In this document: piece after piece, positions 53,319-62,391 of the stretch
Position numbering within the stretch: the first letter of the stretch is position 1
Layout of the letters: each line of letters starts with the position of its first letter
The notes under the pieces: generated by a model
Seen by the model: only the letters and a program-made list of their open reading frames with translations
The model's database searches: none
Told to the model about the DNA's origin: nothing
Translations under genes and position numbers: made by a program
NCBI RefSeq assembly: GCF_003627815.1
Contig: NZ_CP032698.1
Span: 7,626,001-7,690,000 of the forward strand
Reading direction: 5' to 3'
DNA: 64,000 bases
Source: Streptomyces hundungensis
GTDB lineage: Bacteria; Actinomycetota; Actinomycetes; Streptomycetales; Streptomycetaceae

Positions 53319-54590
53319 TCACGCCCCGGCCCCGTCGTCGGACGGCGTGAGCAGCGTCTCCAGGGCCGCCGCCGGGTCCCGGTCCGCCGGGCCCGCCGGT
53401 ATCCAACGGGCGCTCTCCCTGCGGTAGGGCCACCACCGGCCGTCGTGGCCGAGCCGCAGTTGCGCGTCCCGACCCGTCACCGTCCACCGGTTGGGGCCGG
53501 TGGAGCGGAGCGCCGGGCGGTCGCCGTCGGCCCAGGCCCGATCGAGCGCCGCGACCGCTCGAGCCAACTCCTCCGACCCCGGCGTCCACTCCTCCTCCAG
53601 GACGCGGAGCGACGCGACCCCGCCGAGCCGCCAGGCGCGTACGGCAACGGCGAGATCGGCGGGACGGCGCCCCGAGGCGACGGCGAGACGTGCCGTGATC
53701 CCGCTGTCCCGACACGCTTCGGCAAGCCGAACCGCGTCCTGATCTTCCGTCAACTGTGGTGCGACAGGCTGAAGTTCGTGGTCGGTCTGAAGCGCGTCGG
53801 CCAGCATGCGATGCGCGCGAGCCGCCGCGTCGGCCGCGAGGAACTCCAGTGCCGCCGGGTCGATCCCCGGCTCCGGCACGGTCTCGGTGTCGAGGCGCGC
53901 GGGGGTGCCGGGCTCCGGCGGCAGGGGTGGCGGTGCGGGGAGCGGGGGCACGATGTCCCTGGCCGCGAAGGCCTCCGCCGCCAAGACGCCCTGGGTCGCG
54001 GCGACATCCTCGGCGGGCAGGGCGCTGCGCTCCTGCAAGGCGTCGAGCAGCGGCTGTTCCGCGCGGCCCCGCATCAGGAGCAGCACGAACGGATCCTGGT
54101 CCAGGAGCCGCGCCACCTGGTAGCAGAGCGCCGCGGTGTGCGGACAGTGATCCCACGCCTCGCAGGTGCACTTGGGCTCCAAGTCGCCGATGGCGGGCAG
54201 GAGTTCGATCCCGTGGTCGGCCGCTTCCTCCACCAGGTGCGGTGGCATCTCGCGGTCGAGCAGCGCCGCGATGTGCCCGGCGCGCTCGGCCGCCATCGTG
54301 AGGAAGCGGTCCCAGTCGTCGGCGTCCAGCTCTTGGAGCAGCACATCGCCGCGGTACTGCGATCCGTCCCGGTCCCGTACCACCGCGGTGATCCGTCCCG
54401 GCCGCACCGTCACCGCGCCGACCGCGCCCTGGCGGGCCAGGCGGCGCCCCTGCTTGAGCTGCTGCCCGTCCAGGGCGGTGTCCTCCAGCGCCTTCAGCCA
54501 CGCCAGGCCCCACCAGCTGGTCGCGAAACCCCGGCCCTGCGCGGGTGGCAGGGCCTCGAAGGTGCGCTCGTCGTCATAGGTGTCGCTCAT
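53319..54590 (-). CDS. SWIM zinc-finger protein
   Basis: A 423-residue protein with a SWIM zinc finger near residues 140-160 (CTCEAWDHCPHTAALCY), of the CxCx(n)CxH form. N-terminal GRGFATSWWGLAWLKALED is typical of SWIM proteins that partner SNF2 helicases. The C-terminal half has no assigned domain but contains RWTVTGRDAQLRLGHDGRWWPYRRES. The ATG overlaps the stop of the SNF2 gene by 4 bp, so the two are coupled; SWIM domains bind DNA or protein and often guide the helicase. Confidence 0.9.
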   Translation of the reverse strand: MSDTYDDERTFEALPPAQGRGFATSWWGLAWLKALEDTALDGQQLKQGRRLARQGAVGAVTVRPGRITAVVRDRDGSQYRGDVLLQELDADDWDRFLTMAAERAGHIAALLDREMPPHLVEEAADHGIELLPAIGDLEPKCTCEAWDHCPHTAALCYQVARLLDQDPFVLLLMRGRAEQPLLDALQERSALPAEDVAATQGVLAAEAFAARDIVPPLPAPPPLPPEPGTPARLDTETVPEPGIDPAALEFLAADAAARAHRMLADALQTDHELQPVAPQLTEDQDAVRLAEACRDSGITARLAVASGRRPADLAVAVRAWRLGGVASLRVLEEEWTPGSEELARAVAALDRAWADGDRPALRSTGPNRWTVTGRDAQLRLGHDGRWWPYRRESARWIPAGPADRDPAAALETLLTPSDDGAGA

Positions 54591-57439
54591 CGTCCGCTCC
54601 CTCGCAGCGCCACCAGATCGGTCAGCTCGGCATCCGACAGTTCGGTCAGCGCGGACTCGCCCGAGCCGAGGATCGAGTCGGCCAACTCCTTTTTGCGCAC
54701 CAGCATGTCGGCGATCCGGTCCTCGATGGTGCCCTCCGCGATCAGCCGGTGGACCTGGACCGGCTGGGTCTGGCCGATGCGGTAGGCGCGGTCGGTGGCC
54801 TGCGCCTCGACGGCCGGGTTCCACCAGCGGTCGTAGTGGATGACATGGCCGGCCCGGGTGAGGTTCAGGCCCGTGCCAGCCGCCTTCAACGACAGCAGGA
54901 AGACCGGGACATGACCGTCCTGGAAGTGCCGCACCATCTCCTCGCGGCGCTCCACCGGCGTCCCGCCGTGCAAGAACCGCGTCACCACGCCACGCGCCGC
55001 CAGGTGTTGTTCGATGAGCCGCGCCATCCGCACGTACTGCGTGAAGACGAGCACCGAACCGTCCTCGGCCAGGATGGTGTCCAGGAGCTCGTCGAGCAGT
55101 TCCAGCTTGCCCGAGCGGCCGGCGATCGTCGGACTGTCCTCCTTGAGGTACTGCGCGGGATGGTTGCAGATCTGCTTGAGCGAGGTCAGCAGCTTCACCA
55201 CCAGGCCGCGCCGCTCGAACCCGTCCGCGCCCGAGATCTCGGCGAGTGTCTCGCGCACGACCGCCTCGTACAGACCGGTTTGCTCCTTGGTGAGGGAGAC
55301 CGCCCGGTCCGTCTCGGTCTTCGGTGGCAGCTCGGGGGCGATGCCCGGGTCGGACTTGCGGCGGCGCAGCAGGAACGGCCGCACCAGCCGGGAGAGCCGC
55401 TCGGCGGCCGCCGGGTCCTGGCCGCTCTCGGCGGCGGACGCGTACCGGGTACGGAACGTGCCGAGCCGGCCGAGCAGCCCGGGCGTGGTCCAGTCGAGGA
55501 TCGCCCACAGCTCGGAGAGGTTGTTCTCCACGGGCGTGCCGCTGAGCGCGACCCGGGCCCGGGCCCCGATGGTGCGCAACTGCTTGGCCGTCGCCGAGTA
55601 GGGGTTCTTGACGTGCTGGGCCTCGTCGGTGACCACCATGCCCCACGGGACGGTCGCCAGCTTGGCGGCGTCCAGGCGCATCGTGCCGTACGTGGTGAGG
55701 ACGACCTCGCCGTCGACCAGGGAGTCGAGCGAGCGGGAGGCGGCGTGGAAACGGCGCACGGGAGTGCCCGGCGCGAACTTCTCGATCTCGCGCTGCCAGT
55801 TGCCCATCAGGGAGGTCGGGCAGACGACGAGGGTGGGGCCGGCGGTCGCCCGGTCGCTCTGGCGGTGCAGATGCAGCGCGATCAGCGTGATCGTCTTGCC
55901 GAGGCCCATGTCGTCGGCGAGACAACCGCCCAGACCCAGTGAGGTCATGTCCGCGAGCCAGTTGAGGCCACGCAACTGATAGTCCCTCAACTGCGCTGCC
56001 AGCGCCGCTGGTTGGGCGATGGGCTGCTCACGATCACCTTCGGGGTCGGCGAGTCGGTCGCGCAGCCGGGCCAGCCAACCGGTCGCCTCCACCTCCACCC
56101 GTCGGCCGTCGATCTCGGTCGAGCCGGTGAGGACGGCGGCCAGCGCGTCGACCGGCGTCACCTTGCGGTCCTGTGCGGCGCGGGCCCGGCGCGCCTCCTC
56201 CGGGTCCACCAGCACCCACTGGTCGCGCAGCCGCACCACGGGACGGCTCGCCTGGGCCAGCGCGTCGAGTTCGCGCCGGCTCAGTTCGGCGTCGCCCAGC
56301 GCGAACCGCCAGTCGAAGGAGAGCAGCGCGTCGGCGGAGAACGTCGAAGGCGCATCGGACTCGATCCGCTGGGCCCCCCGCTCCTGCGGGCCGATCACGG
56401 CACGCGCCGTCAGCTTGCCGGTGAGCTCCTTGGGCCAGTGCACCTGGACGCCGATCGCGGCCAGCGTGCGCGAGGCGGAACCGAGCAGTTCGGCGGCCTC
56501 CTCGTCGGCGAGCTCGACCGCGTCCGGCACGGCGGCCGACAACAGCGGGGCCAGCGGCGCCCAGGCGCGGGCCGCCCGGCGCAGGGCGAGCAGCGCGTCC
56601 ATGCGGGCCCGCGGCCCGAACACGTCCGCCGACGCGGACCCGGCCCACACCTCGGCCGCGTCCGCGACCCGGGTGGGATCGCTGACGCTGTGCAGCTGGA
56701 GCACGGCCCGGAACACCGGCCCGGCGCTCTCCGGGTCGGCCGAGGCGAGCCCCGGCAGCTCGACCCGCAATGAGATGCGTACGCCCGCGTCATGCCCGGC
56801 GGCCACCTCGGCGGCCCAGGTGCGCTGCTCGGGCAACCGTTGGGGCGCTTCGGCGGCGAAGGCGGGGGAGCCGGTGGCGCGCGCGGCGGCCGGGGTGCGC
56901 GGGAGGCCGTCGGCGACCGCGTCGAGGAAGGCCCGCAGAAGCTGTTCCGGTTCGGCGAGCAGCACGGGCTCCGCCCCGGATTCCAGCGGGACGCAGTGTG
57001 CCTCGGGCGGCATCGCGGCGGCCAGCTCGCGCACCCTGTCGAGCTCGTCGGCGCCGAGCGGCCCGACCCGCCACGCGTCGTGGTCGCTCGCGGTGAGACC
57101 GGGCAACAGGAGCCCCCGCGCCGCGAGTTGGAGGGCGAGCAGTGCGGCCGCCCCCCAGAACGCGGCCGGGCGCGAGGCCCCGGTGAGGGCGCGGGCACGG
57201 GTGAGCACGGGCAGGGCGTCCCGTACCGGCAGGCACAGGGCGCGTACGGCGTGGGGTGTGGTGTCCGCGTCGACGACGGTCAGCTCCTCGACGGCGCCGA
57301 GCGCGGCGGGCAGGTCTTCGCCCTCGGGGTGCCAGAAGGCGATCCGGCCCGTGCGGGAGGGGTCGGCGGGCAGGAAGGTGACGAGACAGTGGGCGAGTTC
57401 GGCGAGCTGGGGCGGCGTGGGAGCAGGAGGCCTCTGCAC
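54587..57439 (-). CDS. SNF2/RapA-family helicase-like ATPase
   Basis: A 950-residue SNF2-type ATPase that remodels nucleic acid-protein complexes. Motif I is CLADDMGLGKTITLIAL near residue 508, motif II (DEAQ) is VVTDEAQHVKNPYS near residue 605, then ALSGTPVENNLSELWAILDW. The C-terminal helicase lobe has VLVFTQYVRMARLIEQHL, the arginine motif in ATDRAYRIGQTQPVQVHRLI, and EGTIEDRIADML. The N-terminal 450 residues form the SNF2-associated region. It is transcribed together with the SWIM protein, a conserved pair in actinobacteria probably used in DNA repair or transcription recycling. Confidence 0.93.
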   Translation of the reverse strand: MQRPPAPTPPQLAELAHCLVTFLPADPSRTGRIAFWHPEGEDLPAALGAVEELTVVDADTTPHAVRALCLPVRDALPVLTRARALTGASRPAAFWGAAALLALQLAARGLLLPGLTASDHDAWRVGPLGADELDRVRELAAAMPPEAHCVPLESGAEPVLLAEPEQLLRAFLDAVADGLPRTPAAARATGSPAFAAEAPQRLPEQRTWAAEVAAGHDAGVRISLRVELPGLASADPESAGPVFRAVLQLHSVSDPTRVADAAEVWAGSASADVFGPRARMDALLALRRAARAWAPLAPLLSAAVPDAVELADEEAAELLGSASRTLAAIGVQVHWPKELTGKLTARAVIGPQERGAQRIESDAPSTFSADALLSFDWRFALGDAELSRRELDALAQASRPVVRLRDQWVLVDPEEARRARAAQDRKVTPVDALAAVLTGSTEIDGRRVEVEATGWLARLRDRLADPEGDREQPIAQPAALAAQLRDYQLRGLNWLADMTSLGLGGCLADDMGLGKTITLIALHLHRQSDRATAGPTLVVCPTSLMGNWQREIEKFAPGTPVRRFHAASRSLDSLVDGEVVLTTYGTMRLDAAKLATVPWGMVVTDEAQHVKNPYSATAKQLRTIGARARVALSGTPVENNLSELWAILDWTTPGLLGRLGTFRTRYASAAESGQDPAAAERLSRLVRPFLLRRRKSDPGIAPELPPKTETDRAVSLTKEQTGLYEAVVRETLAEISGADGFERRGLVVKLLTSLKQICNHPAQYLKEDSPTIAGRSGKLELLDELLDTILAEDGSVLVFTQYVRMARLIEQHLAARGVVTRFLHGGTPVERREEMVRHFQDGHVPVFLLSLKAAGTGLNLTRAGHVIHYDRWWNPAVEAQATDRAYRIGQTQPVQVHRLIAEGTIEDRIADMLVRKKELADSILGSGESALTELSDAELTDLVALRGSGR

Positions 57440-57696
57440 AGCGAGAACGTATTCCTCAAGTTTGACTACGCGGTCCGGAGCGGCCGAGGGTACAGCACGC
57501 GACGGCCGCGCGGAGGCTCGCCGTGGTGACCCGCGTCACACGTCGCGGTGAGGGTGTTGCCAGCACCACCTTCGGCCGCGGGGCAACCCCCGCTCGTGGA
57601 AGGGGGGTGACTCCATGGTCGTCAAGGGCGCCGATCCGTACGTTCGGTGAGGTCAGCGCAGGGAACTGCGGGGGACGACCACCACCGGAGACGTTC

Positions 57697-58758
57697 ATGC
57701 CACAGGCGACCATGCCGCAGCCCGCCCCAGCGCTCGGCGTCCCCGCCGAACCGAGGGCGGGCAGCGAGTTCGCGCCGCTGCTCAGAACGGTGAGGGGGCA
57801 AGGACTGCTCGACCGGCGGACCGGCTGGTACGCGGCCCGCATCGTCATCAACCTCCTCGCGCTTGCCGCGACGGTCACCGCGATGGTGTTCACCGGCGAC
57901 AACTGGTGGACCCTCGCCCTCGCCCTCCCGCTCTCCGTGTTCTGGGCCCGCAGCGCGTTCCTCGGCCATGACGCCGGGCACGGGCAGATCACCGGGGGCA
58001 AGCGCGCGGGCCGCCTCATCGGCCTGCTCCACAGCGACCTCCTCCTCGGCATGAGCTACGCCTGGTGGAACGACAAGCACAACCGCCACCACGCCAACCC
58101 CAACCACGTCGACAAGGACCCCGACGTCGGCGTCGGCGCCCTCGTGTGGACCCAGCGCCAGGCCGAACACCGTGAGGGCCTCGCCCGCTGGCTCACCCGC
58201 AACCAGGCCCGGCTCTTCTTCCCCATGCTGCTCTTGGAGGGCATCGCCCTGAAGGTGTACGGATTCCAGGACCTCAAGCGGCAGACGCGCCGGGAGCGGG
58301 CCGTGGAGGCGCCGCTCCTGCTCGCCCACACCGCCGGGTACGCGACGCTGCTCCTGACCGTCATGTCGCCCGGCAAGGCGCTGACCTTCGCCCTGGTGCA
58401 CCACGCCCTGTTCGGCCTGCACCTCGGCATGACCTTCGCCCCCAACCACAAGGGCATGGAGATGCCCGACCCGGACGACCCGGAGGCCTCGGCGTGGGGG
58501 CATCTGCGGCGCCAGGTCCTGACCTCGCGCAACGTACGCGGCGGGCCGCTCACCGACTGGTTCCTGGGCGGCCTCAACTACCAGATAGAGCACCACCTCT
58601 TCCCGAACATGCCGCGCCCGCACCTCAAGCTCGCCCAGTCGGCGGTCCGCGCCCACTGCGCCTCGCTCGGCATCCCGTACGCGGAAACCTCGCTGAGCGA
58701 CTCCTATCGCCAGGCGCTGGAGCACATGCACGAGGTCGGCGCACCGCTGCGGAAGTGA
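57697..58758 (+). CDS. Membrane fatty acid desaturase
   Basis: A 353-residue integral-membrane acyl desaturase, with start taken at ATG 57697 with GGAG seven bases upstream. It introduces a double bond into lipid acyl chains using a di-iron centre. The three histidine boxes are clear: GHDAGHG near residue 91, DKHNRHHANP near 128, and NYQIEHHLFP near 296. Hydrophobic helices lie between them (ARIVINLLALAATVTAMVF, LALALPLSVFWA, LLLAHTAGYATLLLTVM). It is typical of Streptomyces delta-9/omega desaturases. No ferredoxin gene is adjacent. Confidence 0.94.
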   Translation: MPQATMPQPAPALGVPAEPRAGSEFAPLLRTVRGQGLLDRRTGWYAARIVINLLALAATVTAMVFTGDNWWTLALALPLSVFWARSAFLGHDAGHGQITGGKRAGRLIGLLHSDLLLGMSYAWWNDKHNRHHANPNHVDKDPDVGVGALVWTQRQAEHREGLARWLTRNQARLFFPMLLLEGIALKVYGFQDLKRQTRRERAVEAPLLLAHTAGYATLLLTVMSPGKALTFALVHHALFGLHLGMTFAPNHKGMEMPDPDDPEASAWGHLRRQVLTSRNVRGGPLTDWFLGGLNYQIEHHLFPNMPRPHLKLAQSAVRAHCASLGIPYAETSLSDSYRQALEHMHEVGAPLRK

Positions 58759-58851
58759 CGCATAGTGGTAGCAGCTGGAACCAGTGGGCGGCGCCGTGCG
58801 TTCACTGGACAGGAAGAGCGGCCACGGGCCGCGCAGAGGAAGGCGACCGAC

Positions 58852-59034
58852 ATGTCGAAGCGCGCGATGATCGCCGCCGGAGGAGTCGTGGCGGGGCTCG
58901 TTCTCATCCCCCTGATCGGGTTCTGGCTCGCCCTGCTCGTCCTGATAGGCGTCCCCCTGGTGGCCTATCTGGCGCTCGACCCCAGCCAGCGACGCAGGCT
59001 GCGGCACGTGTCCCGCAAGGAGCTCGGCCGCTAG
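58852..59034 (+). CDS. 60-aa membrane protein
   Basis: A 60-residue protein from ATG 58852 (MSKRAMIAAGGVV), with GAGGAAGG upstream. Almost all of residues 6-45 are hydrophobic (AAGGVVAGLVLIPLIGFWLA, LLVLIGVPLVAYLAL), forming one or two helices, followed by a basic tail DPSQRRRLRHVSRKELGR. It is too small for the usual gene finders but has a good ribosome site and coding bias. Function is unknown. Confidence 0.7.
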   Translation: MSKRAMIAAGGVVAGLVLIPLIGFWLALLVLIGVPLVAYLALDPSQRRRLRHVSRKELGR

Positions 59035-59110
59035 AAGGCCCCCCGGGCGTCCTGACCTCCCGCGATAGGCTCGGACCCGATCATTGGTTCGAACAAGGGG
59101 GTTGAGTTCC

Positions 59111-59665
59111 GTGACGAGTGGCATCGAGGGGACCGTCAGGGCGGTCAGCAGCAACGGGGAGTACTCGTTCACCAAGCCCAATCGGGACAGCATCACGCTG
59201 CTGCCCGGGCTGGGCGTGGCGGGCGACGTCCACGCGGGCGTGACGGTCAAGCACCGCTCCCGCGTCGCGCAGGACCCGACGCAGCCGAACCTGCGCCAGG
59301 TCCATCTGATCCACCAGGAGCTGTTCGACGAGGTCGCCGAGCAGGGCTTCGAGGTCGCCGCCGGCCAGCTCGGCGAGAACGTGACGACGCAAGGCATCGA
59401 CCTCCTCGGCCTGCCCACCGGGACGCTGCTGCGCATCGGTGCGGAGGCGGTCGTCGAGGTCACCGGTCTGCGCAACCCGTGCCTCCAGATCGACGGCTTC
59501 CAGGGCGGCCTCCTGAAGCAGGTCGTCGGCCGCGCCGCCGACGGCACGATCGTGCGCAAGGCCGGGATCATGAGCGTGGTCCGCACGGGCGGAGTGATCC
59601 GCCCCGGCGACACGATCACCGCGGAACTCCCCGAGGGCCCCCACCGACCGCTGGACCGGGTATGA
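59111..59665 (+). CDS. MOSC-domain protein
   Basis: A 184-residue protein starting at the GTG at 59111 (VTSGIEGTVRAVS). MOSC domains bind or transfer sulfur/molybdenum-cofactor ligands, and stand-alone members often act on N-hydroxylated compounds. Visible are LGVAGDVHAGVTVKHRSR, QPNLRQVHLIHQEL, QLGENVTTQGIDLLGLPTGT, and the conserved Cys in TGLRNPCLQIDGFQGGL. C-terminal GGVIRPGDTITAELP completes the fold. No molybdenum-cofactor genes are adjacent. Confidence 0.9.
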   Translation: MTSGIEGTVRAVSSNGEYSFTKPNRDSITLLPGLGVAGDVHAGVTVKHRSRVAQDPTQPNLRQVHLIHQELFDEVAEQGFEVAAGQLGENVTTQGIDLLGLPTGTLLRIGAEAVVEVTGLRNPCLQIDGFQGGLLKQVVGRAADGTIVRKAGIMSVVRTGGVIRPGDTITAELPEGPHRPLDRV

Positions 59666-60186
59666 GCGAGCTCAACTGCCGTATGCAGCAGCGAAGTTGA
59701 GGCCGCGGTCCGTCCGGCGCGGCTGCGCGGGGGAACTGTACGACCAGCCACGCATGGCCTGCGGCCCCGGGGGCGGCTCTTGGGGGCGCGAGGAACTGCG
59801 CGAGAAGCGAGCACGGTCCGCAGGTGGCAGGGGGTTTGGGGGCGCGAGGAACTGCGCGACCAGGCGCGCACGGCCCGCGGTCGGGGGCGGCTTTTGGGGG
59901 CGCGAGGAACTGCGCGAGAAGCGAGCACGGTCCGCAGGGTGGCGACGGTTTAAGGGGCGCGGGGAACTGCGCGAGAAGCGAGCACGGTCCGCAGGTGACA
60001 GGGGGTTTGAGGGGCGCGGGGAACTGCGCGACCAGGCACGCACGGCCCGCGGTTGAGGGCGGCCTCTGCGGCGAGAAGAGGGGGCGTGGCTGGGCGCGCC
60101 GGCCCGGCCGGGCGGTGTGGGGCGGCTCAGCCGCGCCGCCGCGGGGCTAAACGAGACGCGCGCCCCGCCTCACGCCTCCGCCCGCC
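59666..60186. repeat. Gene-free gap with five tandem dispersed-repeat units
   Basis: From about 59781 to 60056 a unit of 56-59 bp beginning GGGGGCGCGAGGAACTGCGC or GGGGCGCGGGGAACTGCGC occurs five times in tandem (about 59781, 59840, 59896, 59955 and 60011). Units alternate between an AGAAGCGAGCACGGTCCGC form and an ACCAGGCACGCACGGCCCGC form, so two sub-families are interleaved. The same element is found at 1.46 and 1.62 kb. No gene is visible in the gap; frames here are repeat by-products. Confidence 0.85.
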
Positions 60187-60714
60187 TCACTCGTAATACG
60201 CCCGCATCAGCTCAACCGACCACCCCGGCTGGACCGTCTCGCCACGCGGGCCGAACTCCGCCAAATACGGCTTGATGTCCAGCACCGGCGTCCCGTCCAC
60301 CGCGTCGAGACCCGCCACCCGCACGTCGAGCCCTTCGACCGAGAGGATCCGACAGCGCGAGACGCCCAGCCGGTTGGGGCGGTTCTTGCCGCGCTGGGCG
60401 AAGATCCCCACCAGGGGCCAATCCGGGTTGCCGCGCGGGCGCCGAGCCCCGGACTCGATCTTCTCGGGGGCAACCCGGTCGAAGTGGAAGACCACTTCGA
60501 GGTGGGAGAAGTCCGCGAGCCCGAACAGGGCCTCCGGACCGAACTGTTCCGCGTCCAGCCGGATCACCGCCGTCTCGCGGTCCCAGTGGTCGTCGACGAC
60601 CTCGGCCCGCCCGCCGATCACCCGCCCCACGGGCCGACACACCACGTCCGACTCCCGCACGGCCGCGATGCCGTCACCGTCACCCGTCCCTACACCAACA
60701 CCGCTGTCCGACAT
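60187..60714 (-). CDS. TrmO/TsaA-family tRNA methyltransferase-like protein
   Basis: A 175-residue protein, ATG 60714 with GGGGAGG eight bases upstream. It matches the TsaA/TrmO fold, which methylates threonylcarbamoyl-adenosine-37 of some tRNAs: PVGRVIGGRAEVVDDHW, GLADFSHLEVVFHFDR, the signature GIFAQRGKNRPNRLGVSRCR (family GxFAxRxxxRPNxxGxS), and DGTPVLDIKPYL. The C-terminus is short, as in stand-alone bacterial forms. The neighbours are unrelated. Confidence 0.85.
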   Translation of the reverse strand: MSDSGVGVGTGDGDGIAAVRESDVVCRPVGRVIGGRAEVVDDHWDRETAVIRLDAEQFGPEALFGLADFSHLEVVFHFDRVAPEKIESGARRPRGNPDWPLVGIFAQRGKNRPNRLGVSRCRILSVEGLDVRVAGLDAVDGTPVLDIKPYLAEFGPRGETVQPGWSVELMRAYYE

Positions 60715-60849
60715 GTCAGTTGCCTCCCCGTCCGGCCTCATAGGACGCTCGATCGAAGCGCCGGGACACGATCGTAGAGAGGCGTTCCCGAAGGGCGGTG
60801 CCGGGGGCGGACGTACAGCCAATGCCAGGCGCGACGGAGCCCGAAAGCC

Positions 60850-61827
60850 TTACGACGGCCGCACCGCCATCGCGTCAAGGGCGCGAAGCAGCGCGAGCAG
60901 TTCCTGGTCACGCGCCACGGGGTGGACGTCGCCCGGGCACTCGTCGAGGAGGACGAAGGCCACGTCATCGGTCCTGGCCGTCACGGACCAGCCGGGACCG
61001 TCGGCCCGCAGGGTGCGGGCCCCGCCGGGCGCGAAGGCGGAGCGTACGCGGCCGAGCGGGGGAGCGGAGTCGAGATAGCCACGCAACTCGGCGAGCACCC
61101 GCTGGACGCCCGGCTTCTCACCGTCGGGCTCGCCGCGCTCCTGACCACGTTCCTCGCCGCGTTCCTCGGTGTCGGCGGTGGTCCCGTGCGAGCCCGGGCC
61201 GGAGGAGCTCGGCGGGGCCGCGCTGACGTCATGCGGTTCATCGTGCGCGGCGCCCGCGACGGCCCCACCGTCCTCGTCCCGCACCGAACCGCCCGCGGAC
61301 GGCGGCGGGGGCGGCCCGAAGGTGTCGGGGTCCAACTGCTCGCGCCACATCGACCACTGCAACGCCACCGCGTCCGCGCCGAGCCGACGCTGGGCCGCCC
61401 CCCACTCGCTGGTGTCGGGGGGCGTGAGCGTGGGCGGACCCTCGGGGTGCGGCTCGGGATCGTGCGGGGCCGGGAGGTTCGGGGCCGCGACAACCAGTTC
61501 CAGCGGCCACCCGGGCAGCGCCGCCACCACCGTACGATCGTCCGGCGACAGGTCGTACTCCATCCCGCAGTCCCAGGACGCGATCGCGACCGCCACCAGC
61601 GACACGTCGTCGATGACCACGGTCCAGCGGGCGCCCGCGCCGTCCTGTCCGAGGACGAGACCGTAGCCCTGCGCGTACGGCCCGAGGCCGAGCGCCGCGC
61701 ATGCCTCGGGGTAGTCGTCGCCGAGCACGCTCGGGAACTGCGCGGGCGTCAGCAGCGCCGCCGTGAGCACATAGAGCGCCTCGTCTGCGGCGGTTGCGGC
61801 CGCTTCGACCTCGTCCGTCCCGGTCAC
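60850..61827 (-). CDS. Hypothetical actinobacterial protein
   Basis: A 325-residue protein starting at a GTG behind GGGGAGGG. The N-terminal 130 residues look globular and mixed alpha/beta (LYVLTAALLTPAQFPSVLG, WTVVIDDVSLVAVAIASWDC). A long Pro/Gly/Glu-rich linker follows (residues 130-245), including GEERGQERGEPDGEKPG, then a second globular end (GWSVTARTDDVAFVLLDE). No membrane helix or signal peptide is evident. I do not recognise the family. It is in the same direction as the 88-aa gene upstream and may share its promoter. Confidence 0.65.
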   Translation of the reverse strand: MTGTDEVEAAATAADEALYVLTAALLTPAQFPSVLGDDYPEACAALGLGPYAQGYGLVLGQDGAGARWTVVIDDVSLVAVAIASWDCGMEYDLSPDDRTVVAALPGWPLELVVAAPNLPAPHDPEPHPEGPPTLTPPDTSEWGAAQRRLGADAVALQWSMWREQLDPDTFGPPPPPSAGGSVRDEDGGAVAGAAHDEPHDVSAAPPSSSGPGSHGTTADTEERGEERGQERGEPDGEKPGVQRVLAELRGYLDSAPPLGRVRSAFAPGGARTLRADGPGWSVTARTDDVAFVLLDECPGDVHPVARDQELLALLRALDAMAVRPS

Positions 61828-61922
61828 GGAACCCTCCCCTTCGGTTCGCTCGTCGGCGCACCTTAACTACTCGGTAACGCGGACGTCGAGGGTCCCGGGA
61901 GAACCGGCCGGTGACGCGTCCG

Positions 61923-62189
61923 TCAGGCCGTCGGCAGGCCCATAAGCTCCTGGACGACCGTCGTCGGTGACTCGTCGCGGTCGCGGGCCAGTGCGATGAC
62001 GGCCCGGCAGGCGAGTTCGCGGACCCCGAACGACAGGGCCTCCGGAGACACCCACCCCGCCGCCTCGTCGAGTGCGTCCTGGTCGTCCTCCGCGCACGCC
62101 GCCACATACGCGGCCGCCGCCTCGAAGATGTTGTGCTGGCGCTCCTCGGCCGGGCGCGGCCTGGCCGGCTTGTGGAATCTCCCGAACAT
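61923..62189 (-). CDS. Small hypothetical protein, 88 aa
   Basis: An 88-residue protein starting at ATG 62189 (MFGRFHKPARPRPAEERQ); an upstream GTG would add three residues. It is predicted helical, with FEAAAAYVAACAEDDQDALD and EALSFGVRELACRAVIALAR. It has no recognisable motif. Good coding bias and a ribosome site (AAGGG) support it. It precedes the hypothetical gene at 60.9 kb on the same strand by 95 bp. Confidence 0.6.
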   Translation of the reverse strand: MFGRFHKPARPRPAEERQHNIFEAAAAYVAACAEDDQDALDEAAGWVSPEALSFGVRELACRAVIALARDRDESPTTVVQELMGLPTA

Positions 62190-62198
62190 CAGGACCAC

Positions 62199-62391
62199 CC
62201 TTCCGTCACGCCCCGGCCGTGGTGAACCGGTGACACACCTTCAAACGGTCTTGAACACCGTAGAGTTGGAGCTCCTTACGCAGATAGGGGGCGGCGACGA
62301 CTCGCTTCGTCCCCTACGAGGAAGCCGCCCCCGGGTAACCCTCCCCGGGTGGCCCGCGCCCCGCGCGGAACGCGCCCGATTAGCCCCCGGC
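62199..62391. other. Short gap with GGGGGCGGC/GCCGCCCCC inverted repeat
   Basis: About 190 bp between two leftward genes. Inverted arms GGGGGCGGC (62287-62295) and GCCGCCCCC (62324-62332) enclose 28 nt, a possible terminator of the PadR gene. Nothing else is seen. Confidence 0.4.

Noticed and set aside
53319..55925. One long gene spanning the SWIM protein and the helicase in another frame
   Set aside because: The part upstream of 54590 is an Arg/His/Gly-rich shadow of the SNF2 gene. The SWIM gene has its own ATG overlapping the SNF2 stop.
57622..59928. Very long minus-strand frame across desaturase, small membrane and MOSC genes
   Set aside because: It is opposite three well-supported genes, has no domain, and its composition is that of reverse-strand high-GC shadows.
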